This document shows positions 8,167-18,610 of a DNA stretch of 64,000 nucleotides, piece by piece. Origin of the DNA: Synechococcus sp. MIT S9220 (lineage in GTDB: Bacteria > Cyanobacteriota > Cyanobacteriia > PCC-6307 > Cyanobiaceae); NCBI RefSeq assembly GCF_014304815.1, contig NZ_CP047958.1, forward strand, positions 1,984,001 to 2,048,000. The letters are read 5' to 3'. Each line of letters starts with the position of its first letter. Positions within the stretch are counted from its first letter, which is position 1. The translations under genes were made by a program, and so were the position numbers. Under the pieces are notes generated by a model. The model saw nothing but the letters and a program-made list of their open reading frames with translations. It did no database searches and was not told where the DNA came from.

Positions 8167-9092
8167 TTCCCGTTCAGCAAAAGAGCAAGGGCCTCTGTCC
8201 AGCTCTGGGACAGGGGCCATTCCTCACGGCTCGTGAGGCTGAGGGCAATGGCCTTTTCCGCGTAAGCCGCTTCATTGATGAAGACAGGGATGGATCCGTC
8301 CGGCCCCTCATAGGTAATGGTTGTTCCCTGAGCTGAAACAAACAGCGGATCACCGCAGCGAAGGGGGATCCAATCGCGGTCCTGAAGCTGCGGGTGAATC
8401 AGTGCAGCCGCCTCACCTGAAGCATCTCGCGGCAGATCAAGGCTTTTGAGGTGACGGTGGAGCACCAGCTTCTTTGGGTAACAGGCTTGGCCTGAGACGA
8501 CTTTCGCAATGGCCTCAAACACCGCCTGAAGCGCCAGCTGCGTCTGTTGAACGATGTCATGCCTACGAACACTTTGAGGCACTGGCCCCACTTCAATCAC
8601 AAGTCCGCAAGGCCAACGCTCCACCATGAAGCCCTGTTGCGCGACATCGGCTTCATGCAGATAGACCTGTAGCCCCAGCGATGACTGGACCAGCGCAGCT
8701 AGGGCCAGGTCAGCTGGCCTGCGGCCGTACACCACCAGGCAGTTACCCATCGCAGCTGTGGTGCTGTGCAGGTCAACCACCAGGTCACAGGGTGTTTGGC
8801 CCTCAGGCCCGAACATGCGCTGCAGTTCCAGGGCTCTCAGCATTTCACGATCGCACTGCTCGGGGTTGGTCGCGCTTTGCTGCAGGAGATCGGGACGGAA
8901 GGAACGATTGAGATCGCGATCGCAATAACGACGACCCACGGCGCGGGCCTCCGGATTACCAATCACTGTTTGAACGACACATCCACACGCGTCAATTAGC
9001 TCCTTCTGAACAGCCCATTGCTCCAGAAGCCAGGGAGCATTGACTTCATTGCCGTGGGTACCAGCCACCACCAGCACTCGGGGGCTTGCCAT
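8145..9092 (-). CDS. aspartoacylase / succinylglutamate desuccinylase family hydrolase
   Basis: 315 residues from ATG at 9092. The frame reaches to 9248, but the family fold starts at [16 protein letters not shown]. The zinc site is visible as GTHGNE (HxxE) and VVDLHST (His). RDLNRSF and VIEVGPVPQ supply substrate-binding and catalytic Arg/Glu residues. It is a zinc-dependent amidohydrolase releasing a carboxylate from an N-acyl amino acid; the in vivo substrate in cyanobacteria is not established. Divergent from the GST gene. Confidence 0.85.
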   Translation of the reverse strand: MASPRVLVVAGTHGNEVNAPWLLEQWAVQKELIDACGCVVQTVIGNPEARAVGRRYCDRDLNRSFRPDLLQQSATNPEQCDREMLRALELQRMFGPEGQTPCDLVVDLHSTTAAMGNCLVVYGRRPADLALAALVQSSLGLQVYLHEADVAQQGFMVERWPCGLVIEVGPVPQSVRRHDIVQQTQLALQAVFEAIAKVVSGQACYPKKLVLHRHLKSLDLPRDASGEAAALIHPQLQDRDWIPLRCGDPLFVSAQGTTITYEGPDGSIPVFINEAAYAEKAIALSLTSREEWPLSQSWTEALALLLNGNQRGDPL

Positions 9093-9147
9093 CAGGTCGC
9101 TGCACTCATCCACAGCCTGAAGGACAATGCCTTGAAACGGAACCGTG

Positions 9148-10137
9148 ATGTCGATTCCTCCACTGATCGTTCGCAGTGTGCGAAAGGGCTGGCAGTGGCA
9201 GTGGCAACGCCTGATGACAGGGCTAGGGCCCGCGGATGACCAGGGCAACTACCAAAGGCCAGACAGCGCTCCGATGCAAACGTCGGTCCCGGAGGCAGAG
9301 GATCTGCAGGAGCGAGCCCCAAACCGACGACCTCGGCTGCTGATCGGACGCAGCTGTCCGTGGGCACACCGCACCTGGCTGATGGTGAAGCTGCGAGGTC
9401 TTGAAAGCAGTCTTGAGGTGATCACCGCCAAGGCTGACCACGAGGAGGGACGATGGCGACTGGATCCCAGCTGGCTGGGCTGCACCAGCCTGTTGGAGCT
9501 GTATCGCCGCTGTGGGGCGGAACCCAGTCTGCGAGCGACGGTGCCGGTGCTGGTGGATCCTGGCCGCAACGAACAACAGCAGCCACGGCTTCTCGGCAAC
9601 GACAGCACGCCACTCACCTTGGCTCTGAATCGCTGGCCTACAGCACCTGAAGCCCCCGACCTGGCTCCTGTCAGCCTGCAGGAACGGATTGAAAGCTGGC
9701 AGGAGCTTCTACAGCCAGCGGTGAACGACGGGGTTTACCGCTGCGGCTTTGCCCGGAATCAGTCGGCCTATGACCAGGCAAGTGCCGCCATGGCTGATGC
9801 TCTTGAGGAGATTGAACGAAGTCTTAGCAAGGAGGGGCCATGGCTTTGCGGTACAACCCTGACCCTTGCCGACGTCCGCCTGTTCCCAAGCCTGATTCGC
9901 TGGGAGGCTGTCTACGCCCCCCTGTTCGGATGCAGCGCAAAACCCCTTTGGATGCTGCCTGAACTGTGGAAATGGCGACAACGGTTCATGGCTTTGCCTG
10001 GAGTGGAGGCCACCTGCGACGCTGCAGCCTGGCGCCATGACTACTTCGGCGCCCTCTTTCCTCTGAATCCCGGCGGAATCGTTCCGCAAGGCCCGAAGCT
10101 GAGCACACTGGTGAACAGCACCATTCCCCAGCCATGA
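9148..10137 (+). CDS. glutathione S-transferase family protein (glutathionyl-hydroquinone-reductase-like)
   Basis: About 329 residues. Starts at one of two adjacent ATGs (9145/9148), because the N-terminal IPPLIVRS and GWQWQW stretch is part of the family. The thioredoxin fold carries SCPWAHRTW with a catalytic Cys, as in the ECM4/YqjG group. The C-terminal helical domain includes [15 protein letters not shown]. It probably reduces glutathionyl-quinones or detoxifies electrophiles in the cytosol. Its stop overlaps the next start by 4 bp. Confidence 0.85.
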   Translation: MSIPPLIVRSVRKGWQWQWQRLMTGLGPADDQGNYQRPDSAPMQTSVPEAEDLQERAPNRRPRLLIGRSCPWAHRTWLMVKLRGLESSLEVITAKADHEEGRWRLDPSWLGCTSLLELYRRCGAEPSLRATVPVLVDPGRNEQQQPRLLGNDSTPLTLALNRWPTAPEAPDLAPVSLQERIESWQELLQPAVNDGVYRCGFARNQSAYDQASAAMADALEEIERSLSKEGPWLCGTTLTLADVRLFPSLIRWEAVYAPLFGCSAKPLWMLPELWKWRQRFMALPGVEATCDAAAWRHDYFGALFPLNPGGIVPQGPKLSTLVNSTIPQP

Positions 10138-10772
10138 CAACCGCCGATCCCCAGTTCGACGGAATGTATGGACCTTTCACCATTACGTCGACGGATAGAG
10201 AGGAGGTTCAGCGTTACAGGATCTGTCTGCTGGTCAGCGGCATCTCGCTGAGCGCCGGGCTGCTGCAGTGGTGGCTGGTGGGGGGGCATTGGGCCTGGCT
10301 TTGGCTTCTGCCTCTAGGCGTCAGCCTCGGGCTGGCCCTGCAGTGGATTCATATTTATCTGCGACCGCTGCATCAAGCGCTGCAGCTGTTTTGGCTGCTT
10401 GGCTGTCTGGGGTGGCTGGTGCTGATGCTTCAAACATCAGCCCATGAAGCCCTCGACACGCTGGCGATCCAACCCCGATGGCTCCTGGCCATTGGACCGA
10501 TGTTTGCAGCTCTTACCGGGATCGGCTTCAAGGAATTCTTCTGCTTTCGTCGTCCGGAGGCCGTGGGCCTCACATTGCTCCTTCCCATAGCTCTTCTGGG
10601 ACGGCTGCTGGGGCTGATTGGCAACGGCGCCTGCGGAATGTTGGTGCTGGTCGCCGGGCTGCTGCTGGTCGTGCTCGCCGTGCGGAAATTCGGCATGGAG
10701 GCAGCAGCTGATGTTGGAGACAAGAGCGTGTTTGCTTATCTAGACGCCCAGCGCGAGGAAGCAGGCTCGTGA
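10134..10772 (+). CDS. DUF2301 family integral membrane protein
   Basis: 212 residues with about six hydrophobic helices. Recognisable elements are WIHIYLRPLHQALQ, IGFKEFFCFRRPEA and a short charged C-terminus. ATGA overlaps at both ends couple it to the GST gene and to the ABC-F gene, so the three form one operon. Function unknown; cytoplasmic membrane location inferred. Confidence 0.8.
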   Translation: MTTADPQFDGMYGPFTITSTDREEVQRYRICLLVSGISLSAGLLQWWLVGGHWAWLWLLPLGVSLGLALQWIHIYLRPLHQALQLFWLLGCLGWLVLMLQTSAHEALDTLAIQPRWLLAIGPMFAALTGIGFKEFFCFRRPEAVGLTLLLPIALLGRLLGLIGNGACGMLVLVAGLLLVVLAVRKFGMEAAADVGDKSVFAYLDAQREEAGS

Positions 10773-12679
10773 GTCTGATCAGCCTGGTTGGTGCTTCCAA
10801 AGATTTCGGCATCCGAACCCTGTTCGAGGACCTCACGCTGCATATCCGTGAAGGGGACAGGGTTGGATTGATCGGACCGAATGGAGCCGGTAAATCCACT
10901 CTTCTGCGGGTTCTGTCAGGAAAGGAACCACTTGGAGGCGGAGAGCGGCGCTGTTCCTCCCGTCTGAGAATTGAGCTGGTTGGTCAGGACAGCACGGTGG
11001 AGCCTGGGCTCACCGTGCTGGAACAGGTGCTGGCCGGCTGTGGAGAAAAGCGGGAGCTCCTGCTGCGCTTCAGCGCCGTCTCTGAGGCGGTGGCCCAGTC
11101 TCCTGACGACACAACGCTGATGCGAGAACTCGGTGCTCTGAGCGAACGCATGGACGAGGAGGGAGCCTGGGGGCTTGAGCAACAGTGCCAGGAAGTGCTG
11201 CAGCGCCTGGGAATCAGCGATCTACACCGCCCGGTGGAGGATTTATCCGGGGGCTATCGCAAGCGAGTGGGCCTGGCCTCGGCACTGGTTGCCGGCCCAG
11301 ATGTGCTTCTCCTGGACGAACCGACAAACCATCTGGATGCAGCGGCTGTGGAATGGCTGCAGAGCTGGTTGGATCGGTACCCAGGAGCTGTGGTGCTCGT
11401 CACCCACGACCGTTATGTGCTCGACCGTGTGACACGCCGAATTGTGGAAGTGGAGAGGGGACAGGCCTCCAGCATTGATGGCAATTACAGCGCTTATCTG
11501 CAGCGCAAAGCTGACCAGGAGGTCTCAGAAGCCGCTGAAGCTGCCCGATTCAAGAGCGTGATGCGACGGGAACTGGCCTGGCTGCGTCAGGGCCCCAAGG
11601 CGCGGAGCACCAAGCAGAAAGCTCGCATTCAGCGAATCGAGGAGATGCGGGCAGCACCCCCGAAAACCAATCGCAGCCAACTGGAGATGAGCAGCGTCAG
11701 CCGTCGGATCGGCAAGCTCGCGATCGAAGCTGAGCAACTGACGGTCACCGCTGATGGCCAGGTCGACGGCCCGGTCCTTCTGAAGGATTTCACCTACAGC
11801 TTCAGTCCCGAGGATCGGGTCGGCATCATCGGACCCAATGGCAGCGGCAAATCCACCCTGCTGGACCTGATCGCCGGACGGCGGCAAGCCACTGCTGGCA
11901 GTCTCCGCCTTGGAGAAACAGTGCATCTCGGCTATCTCGATCAGCACACCGATGCACTCACAGAAGGGCGTGGACTCGAGCGCAAGGTGATCGAATTCGT
12001 CGAAGAGGCCGCATCTCGAATTGATTTAGGAGGAGAGCAACTGAGTGCCTCCCAGCTGTTGGAGCGATTTCTATTCCCGCCCGCTCAGCAGCACAGTCCG
12101 CTCAGCAAGTTGTCAGGAGGGGAGCGACGACGGCTGAGTCTGTGTCGAATGCTGATTCAGGCTCCCAACGTTTTGCTGCTGGATGAACCCACCAACGATC
12201 TCGATGTTCAAACGCTGAGCGTTCTGGAAGATCTGCTCGAAGACTTTCGCGGCTGTGTGGTGGTGGTTTCTCACGACCGCTACTTTCTGGATCGAACCGT
12301 CGATCGTCTGTTCTGCTTCGAGCAAGGACGTCTGCAGCGTTTTGAAGGCAACTACAGCGCCTTTCTTGACCATCGCCGGAACCAAGAAAAGAGTGCCGCG
12401 GCTGAAGGCAACCGCAATCGCTCCAATGAGGAGCAAACCAGCAAAGAGCTGGCTTCGAAGAACCAGGGTCCACGTCGACGCAGTTTCAAGGAATCACGAG
12501 AACTGGAATCACTGGAACATGAACTACCTCAGATGGAGCAGCGCAAAGCAGACCTCGAGCAAGCCATCTCCAGCGGCCAAGGCGATCTCACCAGCCTGAG
12601 CCACGATTTGGCCAGCCTGCTGGAAGCGCTCGAAACCAGTGAAGAACGCTGGCTGGAACTCAGTGAACTGGTTCCCTGA
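10769..12679 (+). CDS. ABC-F family ATPase (Uup-like)
   Basis: 636 residues from GTG overlapping the previous stop. There are two nucleotide-binding domains without membrane segments. The first has Walker A GPNGAGKST (about 36-44), signature LSGGYRKRV and Walker B VLLLDEPTNHLD. The second has GPNGSGKST, LSGGERRRL and LLLDEPTNDLD. A linker of about 80 residues lies between them, and the basic, coiled-coil C-terminus resembles Uup. It probably acts on ribosomes or nucleic acid in the cytosol. Its 3' end overlaps the convergent gene by 20 bp. Confidence 0.9.
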   Translation: MSLISLVGASKDFGIRTLFEDLTLHIREGDRVGLIGPNGAGKSTLLRVLSGKEPLGGGERRCSSRLRIELVGQDSTVEPGLTVLEQVLAGCGEKRELLLRFSAVSEAVAQSPDDTTLMRELGALSERMDEEGAWGLEQQCQEVLQRLGISDLHRPVEDLSGGYRKRVGLASALVAGPDVLLLDEPTNHLDAAAVEWLQSWLDRYPGAVVLVTHDRYVLDRVTRRIVEVERGQASSIDGNYSAYLQRKADQEVSEAAEAARFKSVMRRELAWLRQGPKARSTKQKARIQRIEEMRAAPPKTNRSQLEMSSVSRRIGKLAIEAEQLTVTADGQVDGPVLLKDFTYSFSPEDRVGIIGPNGSGKSTLLDLIAGRRQATAGSLRLGETVHLGYLDQHTDALTEGRGLERKVIEFVEEAASRIDLGGEQLSASQLLERFLFPPAQQHSPLSKLSGGERRRLSLCRMLIQAPNVLLLDEPTNDLDVQTLSVLEDLLEDFRGCVVVVSHDRYFLDRTVDRLFCFEQGRLQRFEGNYSAFLDHRRNQEKSAAAEGNRNRSNEEQTSKELASKNQGPRRRSFKESRELESLEHELPQMEQRKADLEQAISSGQGDLTSLSHDLASLLEALETSEERWLELSELVP

Positions 12680-13163
12680 GAGAACGGCGACGACGACGAG
12701 GATGCGTCAGTTCTCCGCCAGGGTCACCAACCAGACCCACGTTGGAGTTCATTAAGGGAACAGGACAACTCAATGGCGTGGAGGGGCGACCACTCCACGG
12801 CGCTGGTCTCACTGCTTGACCAGAGGCTTCGGCCAGTTTCATCACGGTGGGGCGGTAATCGTCCGCTGAGCGATGCAAGGCCATCTGGTCACCCATGCGA
12901 CGCAGGTAAAGATCATGCGACCAAAAAATCTGGTTGTGCTCGAAGGCCTCGCAGGCGGCCTGTAGTGAGCTGAAGCGCTGACTCACCAGCCCTGAAGGAG
13001 CACATTGCTTCCACTCAAGAACCTCCTGAAAGCTCAGACCGCAACGCCATTGACGCTGTTCTGAGAGATAGCAGAAGTTCTCCGGACCATTGATCCAGAA
13101 CATGCGGCCCTCTTCATCCATGAAGTGGCGCCCCTGTCGTTGCCTGATTCGCACCATGACCAC
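12660..13163 (-). CDS. hypothetical protein, 167 aa
   Basis: Starts at ATG 13163, or at the second ATG two codons later. The first 110 residues look folded, with GRMFWINGPENFCYLS, a Trp/Cys-rich region and WSHDLYLRRMGDQMALH. The last 50 are Pro/Arg-rich and probably disordered, ending RRRRRSLREPVH. No family recognised. It converges with the ABC-F gene and diverges from CP12. Confidence 0.65.
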   Translation of the reverse strand: MVMVRIRQRQGRHFMDEEGRMFWINGPENFCYLSEQRQWRCGLSFQEVLEWKQCAPSGLVSQRFSSLQAACEAFEHNQIFWSHDLYLRRMGDQMALHRSADDYRPTVMKLAEASGQAVRPAPWSGRPSTPLSCPVPLMNSNVGLVGDPGGELTHPRRRRRSLREPVH

Positions 13164-13314
13164 GAACCCTTTCTTCTTTGCTGGTAGCCGAGGTCACCCG
13201 ACCAAGTCATGAGTGTTGATACGGAAACGAGGTCTGATGTCTGGCAGCTGGCAGCACGGCGCAACGGCCGTATGGTGTGGGCGTCGACATTGGTTGGGAC
13301 ACGCCAACGACTCC

Positions 13315-13533
13315 ATGAAATCCATCGACGAACACATCAAGAAGGACCAGAGCGAGCTCGAAGCTGCCAAGGCAGAGGGCAACGATGCCAAGGTTCGCCA
13401 CTTCAGCGAAGAGCTTGAGTCCCTGCAGGACTACAAGAAGGAGCATCCCGGCGACAGCCACGATCCCACTCCCATTGAGCTCTATTGCGAAAACAACCCG
13501 GAAGCTGATGAGTGCCGCGTTTATGACGACTGA
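13315..13533 (+). CDS. CP12 Calvin-cycle regulator, form lacking the N-terminal Cys pair
   Basis: 72 residues from ATG at 13315; upstream in-frame codons are not protein-like. The helical, highly charged N-terminal part (EHIKKDQSELEAAKAEG) has no cysteine. The C-terminus LYCENNPEADECRVYDD is the diagnostic CP12 motif with the Cys pair that binds GAPDH. CP12 forms a redox-controlled complex with GAPDH and PRK. Only the C-terminal disulphide is possible here. It is followed by a strong terminator. Confidence 0.85.
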   Translation: MKSIDEHIKKDQSELEAAKAEGNDAKVRHFSEELESLQDYKKEHPGDSHDPTPIELYCENNPEADECRVYDD

Positions 13534-13559
13534 ATCGTGCGCTGCGCAATCAACTCAAC

Positions 13560-13589
13560 AAAAAAGCGGGGATCAAACCCCGCTTTTTT
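13560..13589 (+). terminator. intrinsic terminator after CP12 gene
   Basis: A6-GCGGGG, loop ATCAAA, CCCCGC-T6, symmetrical and so probably working in both directions; the minus-strand gene ending at 13640 may also use it. Confidence 0.9.
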
Positions 13590-13639
13590 GTTGAGCAGCC
13601 ACGATCAAGAGCTCGGCATGGTGAACCATGCCGCGTGGG

Positions 13640-13837
13640 TCACTGATCTTCGTTGAAATCGGCAGGGCTGCCTGTGAGGCTGCACACCACGGCTTCCTCT
13701 GGCTTCATGGCATGCACTCCAGCAATTGGACGACCGCGACGGCGCAGGGCCTCGATTTGCTGGGGCGTTTGACAGCGAGCGATCAACTGGCCCTGGGTGT
13801 CGAAACAGGTGAAGAAGGTCATCGGACGTTCTCTCAT
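13640..13837 (-). CDS. hypothetical protein, 65 aa
   Basis: Start ATG at 13837 with GGGAACA upstream. The sequence contains RPMTFFTCFDTQGQLIARC and QTPQQIEALRRRGRPIAGV, then an acidic tail. An amphipathic helix and two Cys near the N-terminus suggest a compact small domain. It has the look of a picocyanobacterial conserved protein, but no function can be assigned. Downstream of obg on the same strand is the CP12 terminator. Confidence 0.6.
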   Translation of the reverse strand: MRERPMTFFTCFDTQGQLIARCQTPQQIEALRRRGRPIAGVHAMKPEEAVVCSLTGSPADFNEDQ

Positions 13838-13938
13838 TGTTCCCGTTATCGCCATCCAACGCTGAACGCACAAGTCTTCGTGGGAGCCCGAACACGCTTC
13901 TCGACAAATGGATGAAGTCAATGGATGAAACAAATGGC

Positions 13939-14928
13939 TCAGACGCCCAGTTCGATCCAGACCTGATTCAACAGATCTTTCAGTCCTTGACCCATCACAG
14001 CTGAAATCAACAGTGGCCTCCGACCACTTTCTTGTTCCAGAGCCTCCACTAATGCGTCGCGACCCGACTCATCCAGAAGCTCAAGCTTGTTCACCACGAG
14101 CAAGCGCTGACGATCCACCAGGCCATGGCCATAAGCCTCTAACTCCTTCTCCACCACCTTTAGATCACCCAGTGGATCATCCGCCCCTCCATCCACGACG
14201 TGAATCAGCAGGCGGGTGCGCTCGATGTGGCGAAGAAAATCATGCCCGAGTCCGGCACCCTGGGCGGCACCGGCAATCAGGCCAGGAATATCGGCAAAGA
14301 CCGTGCCATCTCCGGTCGGACGGCGCACCACACCGAGATTGGGCACCAAGGTTGTGAAGGGGTAATCGGCGATCTTGGGACGGGCTGCAGACAAGACGCT
14401 GATCAACGTGCTTTTGCCGGCATTGGGCAAACCGATGATTCCGACCTCGGCCAGCAGCTTCAATTCAAGCTGGAGAGGCCACTCCTCTCCGTCGCGACCT
14501 TCAGTGCACTTTTCGGGCGCACGGTTGCGGTTGCTCAGATAGTGGGCATTTCCCAGACCGCCGCGGCCTCCGAACGCCACCATGAGCTGCTCTCCAGGCG
14601 CGGTCAGATCACCCATGAGGATGCCGGTGGTGAGATGTCGCACCTCCGTTCCGCAGGGAACATGAATGACCAGAGGCTGGCCAGACGCACCGGTGCAGCG
14701 ATTGGGGCCGCCCCGACGACCATCAGTGCCTGCAAACAGTCGCTTGTACTTGAAATCCAGCAGCGTCTGAAGATTCGAGTCAGCCTCGAGGACCACGTGG
14801 GATCCATGCCCCCCATCCCCACCTGAGGGACCACCGGCTGGAACGTACTTCTCACGACGGAAGGCCACGATGCCATCACCGCCACGGCCGCCACGGACGG
14901 TGATGCGCGCCTGGTCGATGAACTGCAC
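13939..14928 (-). CDS. obgE: GTPase Obg/CgtA
   Basis: 329 residues from the GTG at 14928, which gives the standard N-terminus (MQFIDQARI). The frame continues to 14976, but the extra residues are not part of the family. The Gly-rich Obg domain ([24 protein letters not shown]) is followed by the G domain with [15 protein letters not shown] and NKLEL. The variable C-terminal domain is absent. It is essential for late 50S assembly and stress signalling. It diverges from the ABC ATPase gene, separated by 54 bp. Confidence 0.95.
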   Translation of the reverse strand: MQFIDQARITVRGGRGGDGIVAFRREKYVPAGGPSGGDGGHGSHVVLEADSNLQTLLDFKYKRLFAGTDGRRGGPNRCTGASGQPLVIHVPCGTEVRHLTTGILMGDLTAPGEQLMVAFGGRGGLGNAHYLSNRNRAPEKCTEGRDGEEWPLQLELKLLAEVGIIGLPNAGKSTLISVLSAARPKIADYPFTTLVPNLGVVRRPTGDGTVFADIPGLIAGAAQGAGLGHDFLRHIERTRLLIHVVDGGADDPLGDLKVVEKELEAYGHGLVDRQRLLVVNKLELLDESGRDALVEALEQESGRRPLLISAVMGQGLKDLLNQVWIELGV

Positions 14929-14982
14929 GAAAAGCTTCGATCGGGACCAGTCACCAACCCTAGGATCGCGAGGCACGGGAGA

Positions 14983-16221
14983 TTGAGCTTGGCCGGCGTT
15001 CGCTTCGAGGCGCTCAGCAAGAGCTATCCAGGTCGTGGTGGGGGGGGGCCCGTCGAGGTGATTCGTGACCTCTCACTGTCGATTGAAGATGGTGAATTTC
15101 TGGTTCTGGTCGGTCCTTCCGGCTGCGGTAAGAGCACCTTGCTCAGGCTGATGGCAGGCCTTGAGACACCCAGTGCAGGTGAAATCCTGGTGGGGCAGCA
15201 AGCTGTAACCAAGCTGAGGCCTGCCAAGCGCAATGTGGCGATGGTGTTCCAGAGCTATGCGCTGTATCCGCATCTCAGCGTTCGCGACAACCTCGGGTTC
15301 GGACTGCGTCGCAGCCGCCGCCGCCGTGCCATCGAGCAGCTCCATGACCAATTGCATCGCAGCACACGCGAGCTGCCGCGCCTGCTTCAAGTCCGATCTG
15401 AACGGGAAGCGAAGGTGGAACATCGGGTGCTGGAGGTGGCCCGGGCTCTCGAATTAGATCAGCTGCTGGATCGACGGCCCAAGGAGTTATCCGGTGGTCA
15501 GAAACAACGGGTGGCGCTCGGGAGAGCCATGGCGCGTCAGCCGGATGTCTTTCTGATGGACGAACCGCTGAGCAATCTCGATGCCAAGCTGCGCGGCAGC
15601 ACCCGTACTCGCATCGTGGACCTCCAGCGTCAGCTGGGGACCACCACTCTTTACGTGACCCACGACCAGGTGGAGGCCATGACCATGGGTCACCGGATCG
15701 CCGTGCTCAATCACGGGCGGCTTCAGCAACTGGGCACACCGATGGAGCTCTACCGCTGGCCATCAAACCTGTTTGTGGCCCAGTTCATCGGCAGCCCTCC
15801 CATGAATGTGCTGCCAGTCCAGGTGGGTCGCAGCCAGACACTCCACCTGGGCGAACGCCGGGTGAGTGTGGAGGGTCCCCTCAGTGCTGCACTGGCAGGT
15901 TTCGAGGGCCAACGGCTCCATGGAGGCATTCGTCCCGAAAATCTCAAGGTGGCACCTGCCACCAACCGAAACCTGCAAGCAGACGTCAGTCACAGTGAAG
16001 TGCTGGGCAACGAACAGCTGATCACTTGCAGGCTGCTCGATGGGGAGCACTTGGTACAGGTCAGGGCAGATCCAGGTCTCAGAGCAATACCAGGCAGTCG
16101 CATTCATCTCGATGCTGATCCCCATGGATGGCGCCTATTTGACGACCAGGGGGACGCCATTCCGATGCCGACACCCCCATCAGAACGAGACGACACACCG
16201 GTGCTTCCCGATCTGACCTGA
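14983..16221 (+). CDS. carbohydrate-type ABC transporter ATP-binding protein (UgpC/MalK class)
   Basis: 412 residues from a TTG start. Walker [10 protein letters not shown] (about 45-53), Q-loop [11 protein letters not shown], signature LSGGQKQRV, Walker [13 protein letters not shown], and a C-terminal OB-type regulatory region with GIRPENL. An unusual insertion of about 30 residues, rich in Arg ([12 protein letters not shown]), sits between the Q-loop and the signature. The cognate permeases are not adjacent. In marine Synechococcus such an ATPase may serve osmolyte (glucosylglycerol) or glycerol-phosphate uptake; this is inference. Confidence 0.85.
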   Translation: MSLAGVRFEALSKSYPGRGGGGPVEVIRDLSLSIEDGEFLVLVGPSGCGKSTLLRLMAGLETPSAGEILVGQQAVTKLRPAKRNVAMVFQSYALYPHLSVRDNLGFGLRRSRRRRAIEQLHDQLHRSTRELPRLLQVRSEREAKVEHRVLEVARALELDQLLDRRPKELSGGQKQRVALGRAMARQPDVFLMDEPLSNLDAKLRGSTRTRIVDLQRQLGTTTLYVTHDQVEAMTMGHRIAVLNHGRLQQLGTPMELYRWPSNLFVAQFIGSPPMNVLPVQVGRSQTLHLGERRVSVEGPLSAALAGFEGQRLHGGIRPENLKVAPATNRNLQADVSHSEVLGNEQLITCRLLDGEHLVQVRADPGLRAIPGSRIHLDADPHGWRLFDDQGDAIPMPTPPSERDDTPVLPDLT

Positions 16222-16234
16222 AGCGAAGCCCTCT

Positions 16235-18610
16235 TCAGCGCACCCAGATGACACTGCATCCAGCGCCACCATCACCCTGCTCAGCATCCAGCACACGCTC
16301 CACGTAGTCCAGTGAAGCCAACCAGTCGCGCAAGCCACGTTTGAGGCGACCGGTGCCGATGCCATGGATCACCCAGACAGGGCCATTTGCCCCTCGCAGA
16401 ACATCGTCAACAGCAGCCTCAGCTTCATGCACACGCATGCCCCGCACATCAATTGTGTTGCGTGAGGTCCGCACCTCAGCAGCGCCACTGCCTCGGCGCG
16501 CCTTGATCTGAACCACGGGTGCTGGAGGTTCAGGTTTGCGTCCATCAAGACTCTCCACAGCTGAAAGCTCAACGGTGCTTCGCATCACCCCACAGCGCAC
16601 ATTCAGCTGCAAGCCATCGTCGGAAACAGCCAGTACCTCAGCAGCTTTGCCGAGTGCCAGCACACGGATGCGATCACCCACCTGAGGGCGCCAACCCAGA
16701 TGCTGTCGTCGCTCTGGCTCAGGTCGATGACGGTCTTCGAGCTTGCGCAGACGCTGACCGGCTTTCCGTGCCGTTTCACCATCGGCCTGATCGTCACGGA
16801 GACGACGGATGAGTTGCCGTACTTCCTTCTGCCCTGAGCGAATCGAGGTCTCGAGGCGCTGCCTGCCCCGTTCCTGCCGTTCAGCGGAATGTTGTTTCTG
16901 TGTCTCCCAACGCTTCAGCAGTTCTTCATGCAGCAGTTCAGTTCGGGCCAAGAGGGCAGCTGCATCCTCGGCAGCAGCCTGCTGACGCTGACGTTGTTCC
17001 TCTAGTCCACGGATCACAGTGTTGGCCTCCCCATCCCCGCGTGGTGAGAGAAGGCTGCGAGCTTGATCAATCACCCCGGCATCTAGACCGAGCCGCGTGG
17101 CGATGGCGAGAGCATTGCTTCGACCAGGAATTCCCCAGAGCAAGTGGTACGTCGGAGAGAGGCTTTCACTATCGAAAGCAACCGACGCATTCTCAAAACG
17201 GGGATCGTTGTACTTGAGAGCCTTGAGCTCACCGAAATGGGTCGTGGCCACGGTGAGCCTTGCACGATCGGCCAGCTCACGTAACAAAGCCGTGGCCAGA
17301 GCACTGCCTTCGCTGGGATCCGTACCGGCTCCCACTTCATCAAGCAGCACCAGAGCAGGAGCTGGGCCCGAGCCGATCGACTCCAGGATGCGACTGATGC
17401 GCTTGATATGGCCACTAAAGGTGGACAAGCTCTGCTGCAGTGATTGCTCATCGCCGATATCAGCAAGAACCTGGGCACACCAAGGCAGGGTTGGGCTGCC
17501 AGTGCAGGGGAGCCAGAGCCCTGCACGTGCCATCAGTGCAGCAAGCCCAAGACTTTTGAGCGTGACGGTCTTGCCACCGGTGTTTGGCCCCGTGATCGCA
17601 ACCACCCTCAGAGAAGCCGAGACATCAACGCTGACGGGAACGACCGATGGCCCCTGCTCTTTGCGCTCCTGCCACACCAGCAGAGGATGACGCAGATTCT
17701 GCAGTGTGAACGGAGCATCACTTGCGGCCTCGAGCCGAGGGGGAACAGCACCCAGCCACTGCCCGTAACGACCTCGTGCCAGAGCCACGTCTAGCTCCAA
17801 TAGCACCGCCATCAGTGCGAGCAAACCATCGACCTGCTCAGCAACAGCAGCACTGAGTTCGGCGAGAACACGCTGCTCCTCCTCACGGATCCTGCCGTCG
17901 AGATCCGCCAACCGATTCCCCAGATCGACAACCGACTTGGGCTCCACGAACACTGTGCTGCCCGAGGCGGAACTGTCATGAACCATGCCCGGGCACTGGC
18001 CACCAGCTCCAGCTTTCACAGCGAGCACAGGTCGTCCATGCCGCTGAGCGATCACCGTGTCCTGAAGATGTGCTGCCCAGCGCCGGATCACATCCTGCAA
18101 TTTGTCGCGCCTGCGTGACCGCAGCTCTTGCCATTGCCGACGGAGTCCCTCCAGCGAGGCACTGGCGCGATCGGCGACGCGACCTCCTTCTTCAATGGCG
18201 AACTTCAGGCGTTGTTCCAGCTCCGGCAAGGTGGCCACATCCGAGAGCAGAGCAGTGCACACCGGCCTGAGCTCAGGATCATCGATCTGTCGGCGCAGAC
18301 GACGCGCTGCAGCCAGGGTGTCGGCAACTGCGAGCAGCTCCTCACCGGAGGCAACACCTCCCTTGCTGCAACGCAGCAGAATCAGATCAAGATCAGCCAC
18401 CCCTTGGAAGCTGAGGCCTCCATCTAAAAGGCCGTCCAGGCTTGCCATCTCCTGCGTTTTCGCCTGAAGGATGAGGCTTTCAGGAAGAGATTCCGGCAGT
18501 AAACCTTGGCAGCAGTGACGTCGCCCCTGGAGCGTGCTGGTGAAGCTGGAGAGATGCTGGCAGAGGCGCGGCCACTCGAGCAGCTCCAGCGTTTCTACAA
18601 GAGCGGACAT
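16235..18610 (-). CDS. mutS2: endonuclease MutS2
   Basis: 791 residues from the ATG at 18610. N-terminal clamp and core helices are followed by the ATPase domain with Walker A GPNTGGKT and Walker B ALVLLDEVGAGTDP. A long coiled coil (about 515-630), a KOW-like region and a C-terminal Smr domain (IDVRGMRVHEAE, WVIHGIGTGRL) complete the canonical MutS2 architecture. It acts on recombination intermediates or collided ribosomes. The start overlaps the stop of the VOC gene (TGATG). It converges with the ABC ATPase, 13 bp apart. Confidence 0.95.
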   Translation of the reverse strand: MSALVETLELLEWPRLCQHLSSFTSTLQGRRHCCQGLLPESLPESLILQAKTQEMASLDGLLDGGLSFQGVADLDLILLRCSKGGVASGEELLAVADTLAAARRLRRQIDDPELRPVCTALLSDVATLPELEQRLKFAIEEGGRVADRASASLEGLRRQWQELRSRRRDKLQDVIRRWAAHLQDTVIAQRHGRPVLAVKAGAGGQCPGMVHDSSASGSTVFVEPKSVVDLGNRLADLDGRIREEEQRVLAELSAAVAEQVDGLLALMAVLLELDVALARGRYGQWLGAVPPRLEAASDAPFTLQNLRHPLLVWQERKEQGPSVVPVSVDVSASLRVVAITGPNTGGKTVTLKSLGLAALMARAGLWLPCTGSPTLPWCAQVLADIGDEQSLQQSLSTFSGHIKRISRILESIGSGPAPALVLLDEVGAGTDPSEGSALATALLRELADRARLTVATTHFGELKALKYNDPRFENASVAFDSESLSPTYHLLWGIPGRSNALAIATRLGLDAGVIDQARSLLSPRGDGEANTVIRGLEEQRQRQQAAAEDAAALLARTELLHEELLKRWETQKQHSAERQERGRQRLETSIRSGQKEVRQLIRRLRDDQADGETARKAGQRLRKLEDRHRPEPERRQHLGWRPQVGDRIRVLALGKAAEVLAVSDDGLQLNVRCGVMRSTVELSAVESLDGRKPEPPAPVVQIKARRGSGAAEVRTSRNTIDVRGMRVHEAEAAVDDVLRGANGPVWVIHGIGTGRLKRGLRDWLASLDYVERVLDAEQGDGGAGCSVIWVR

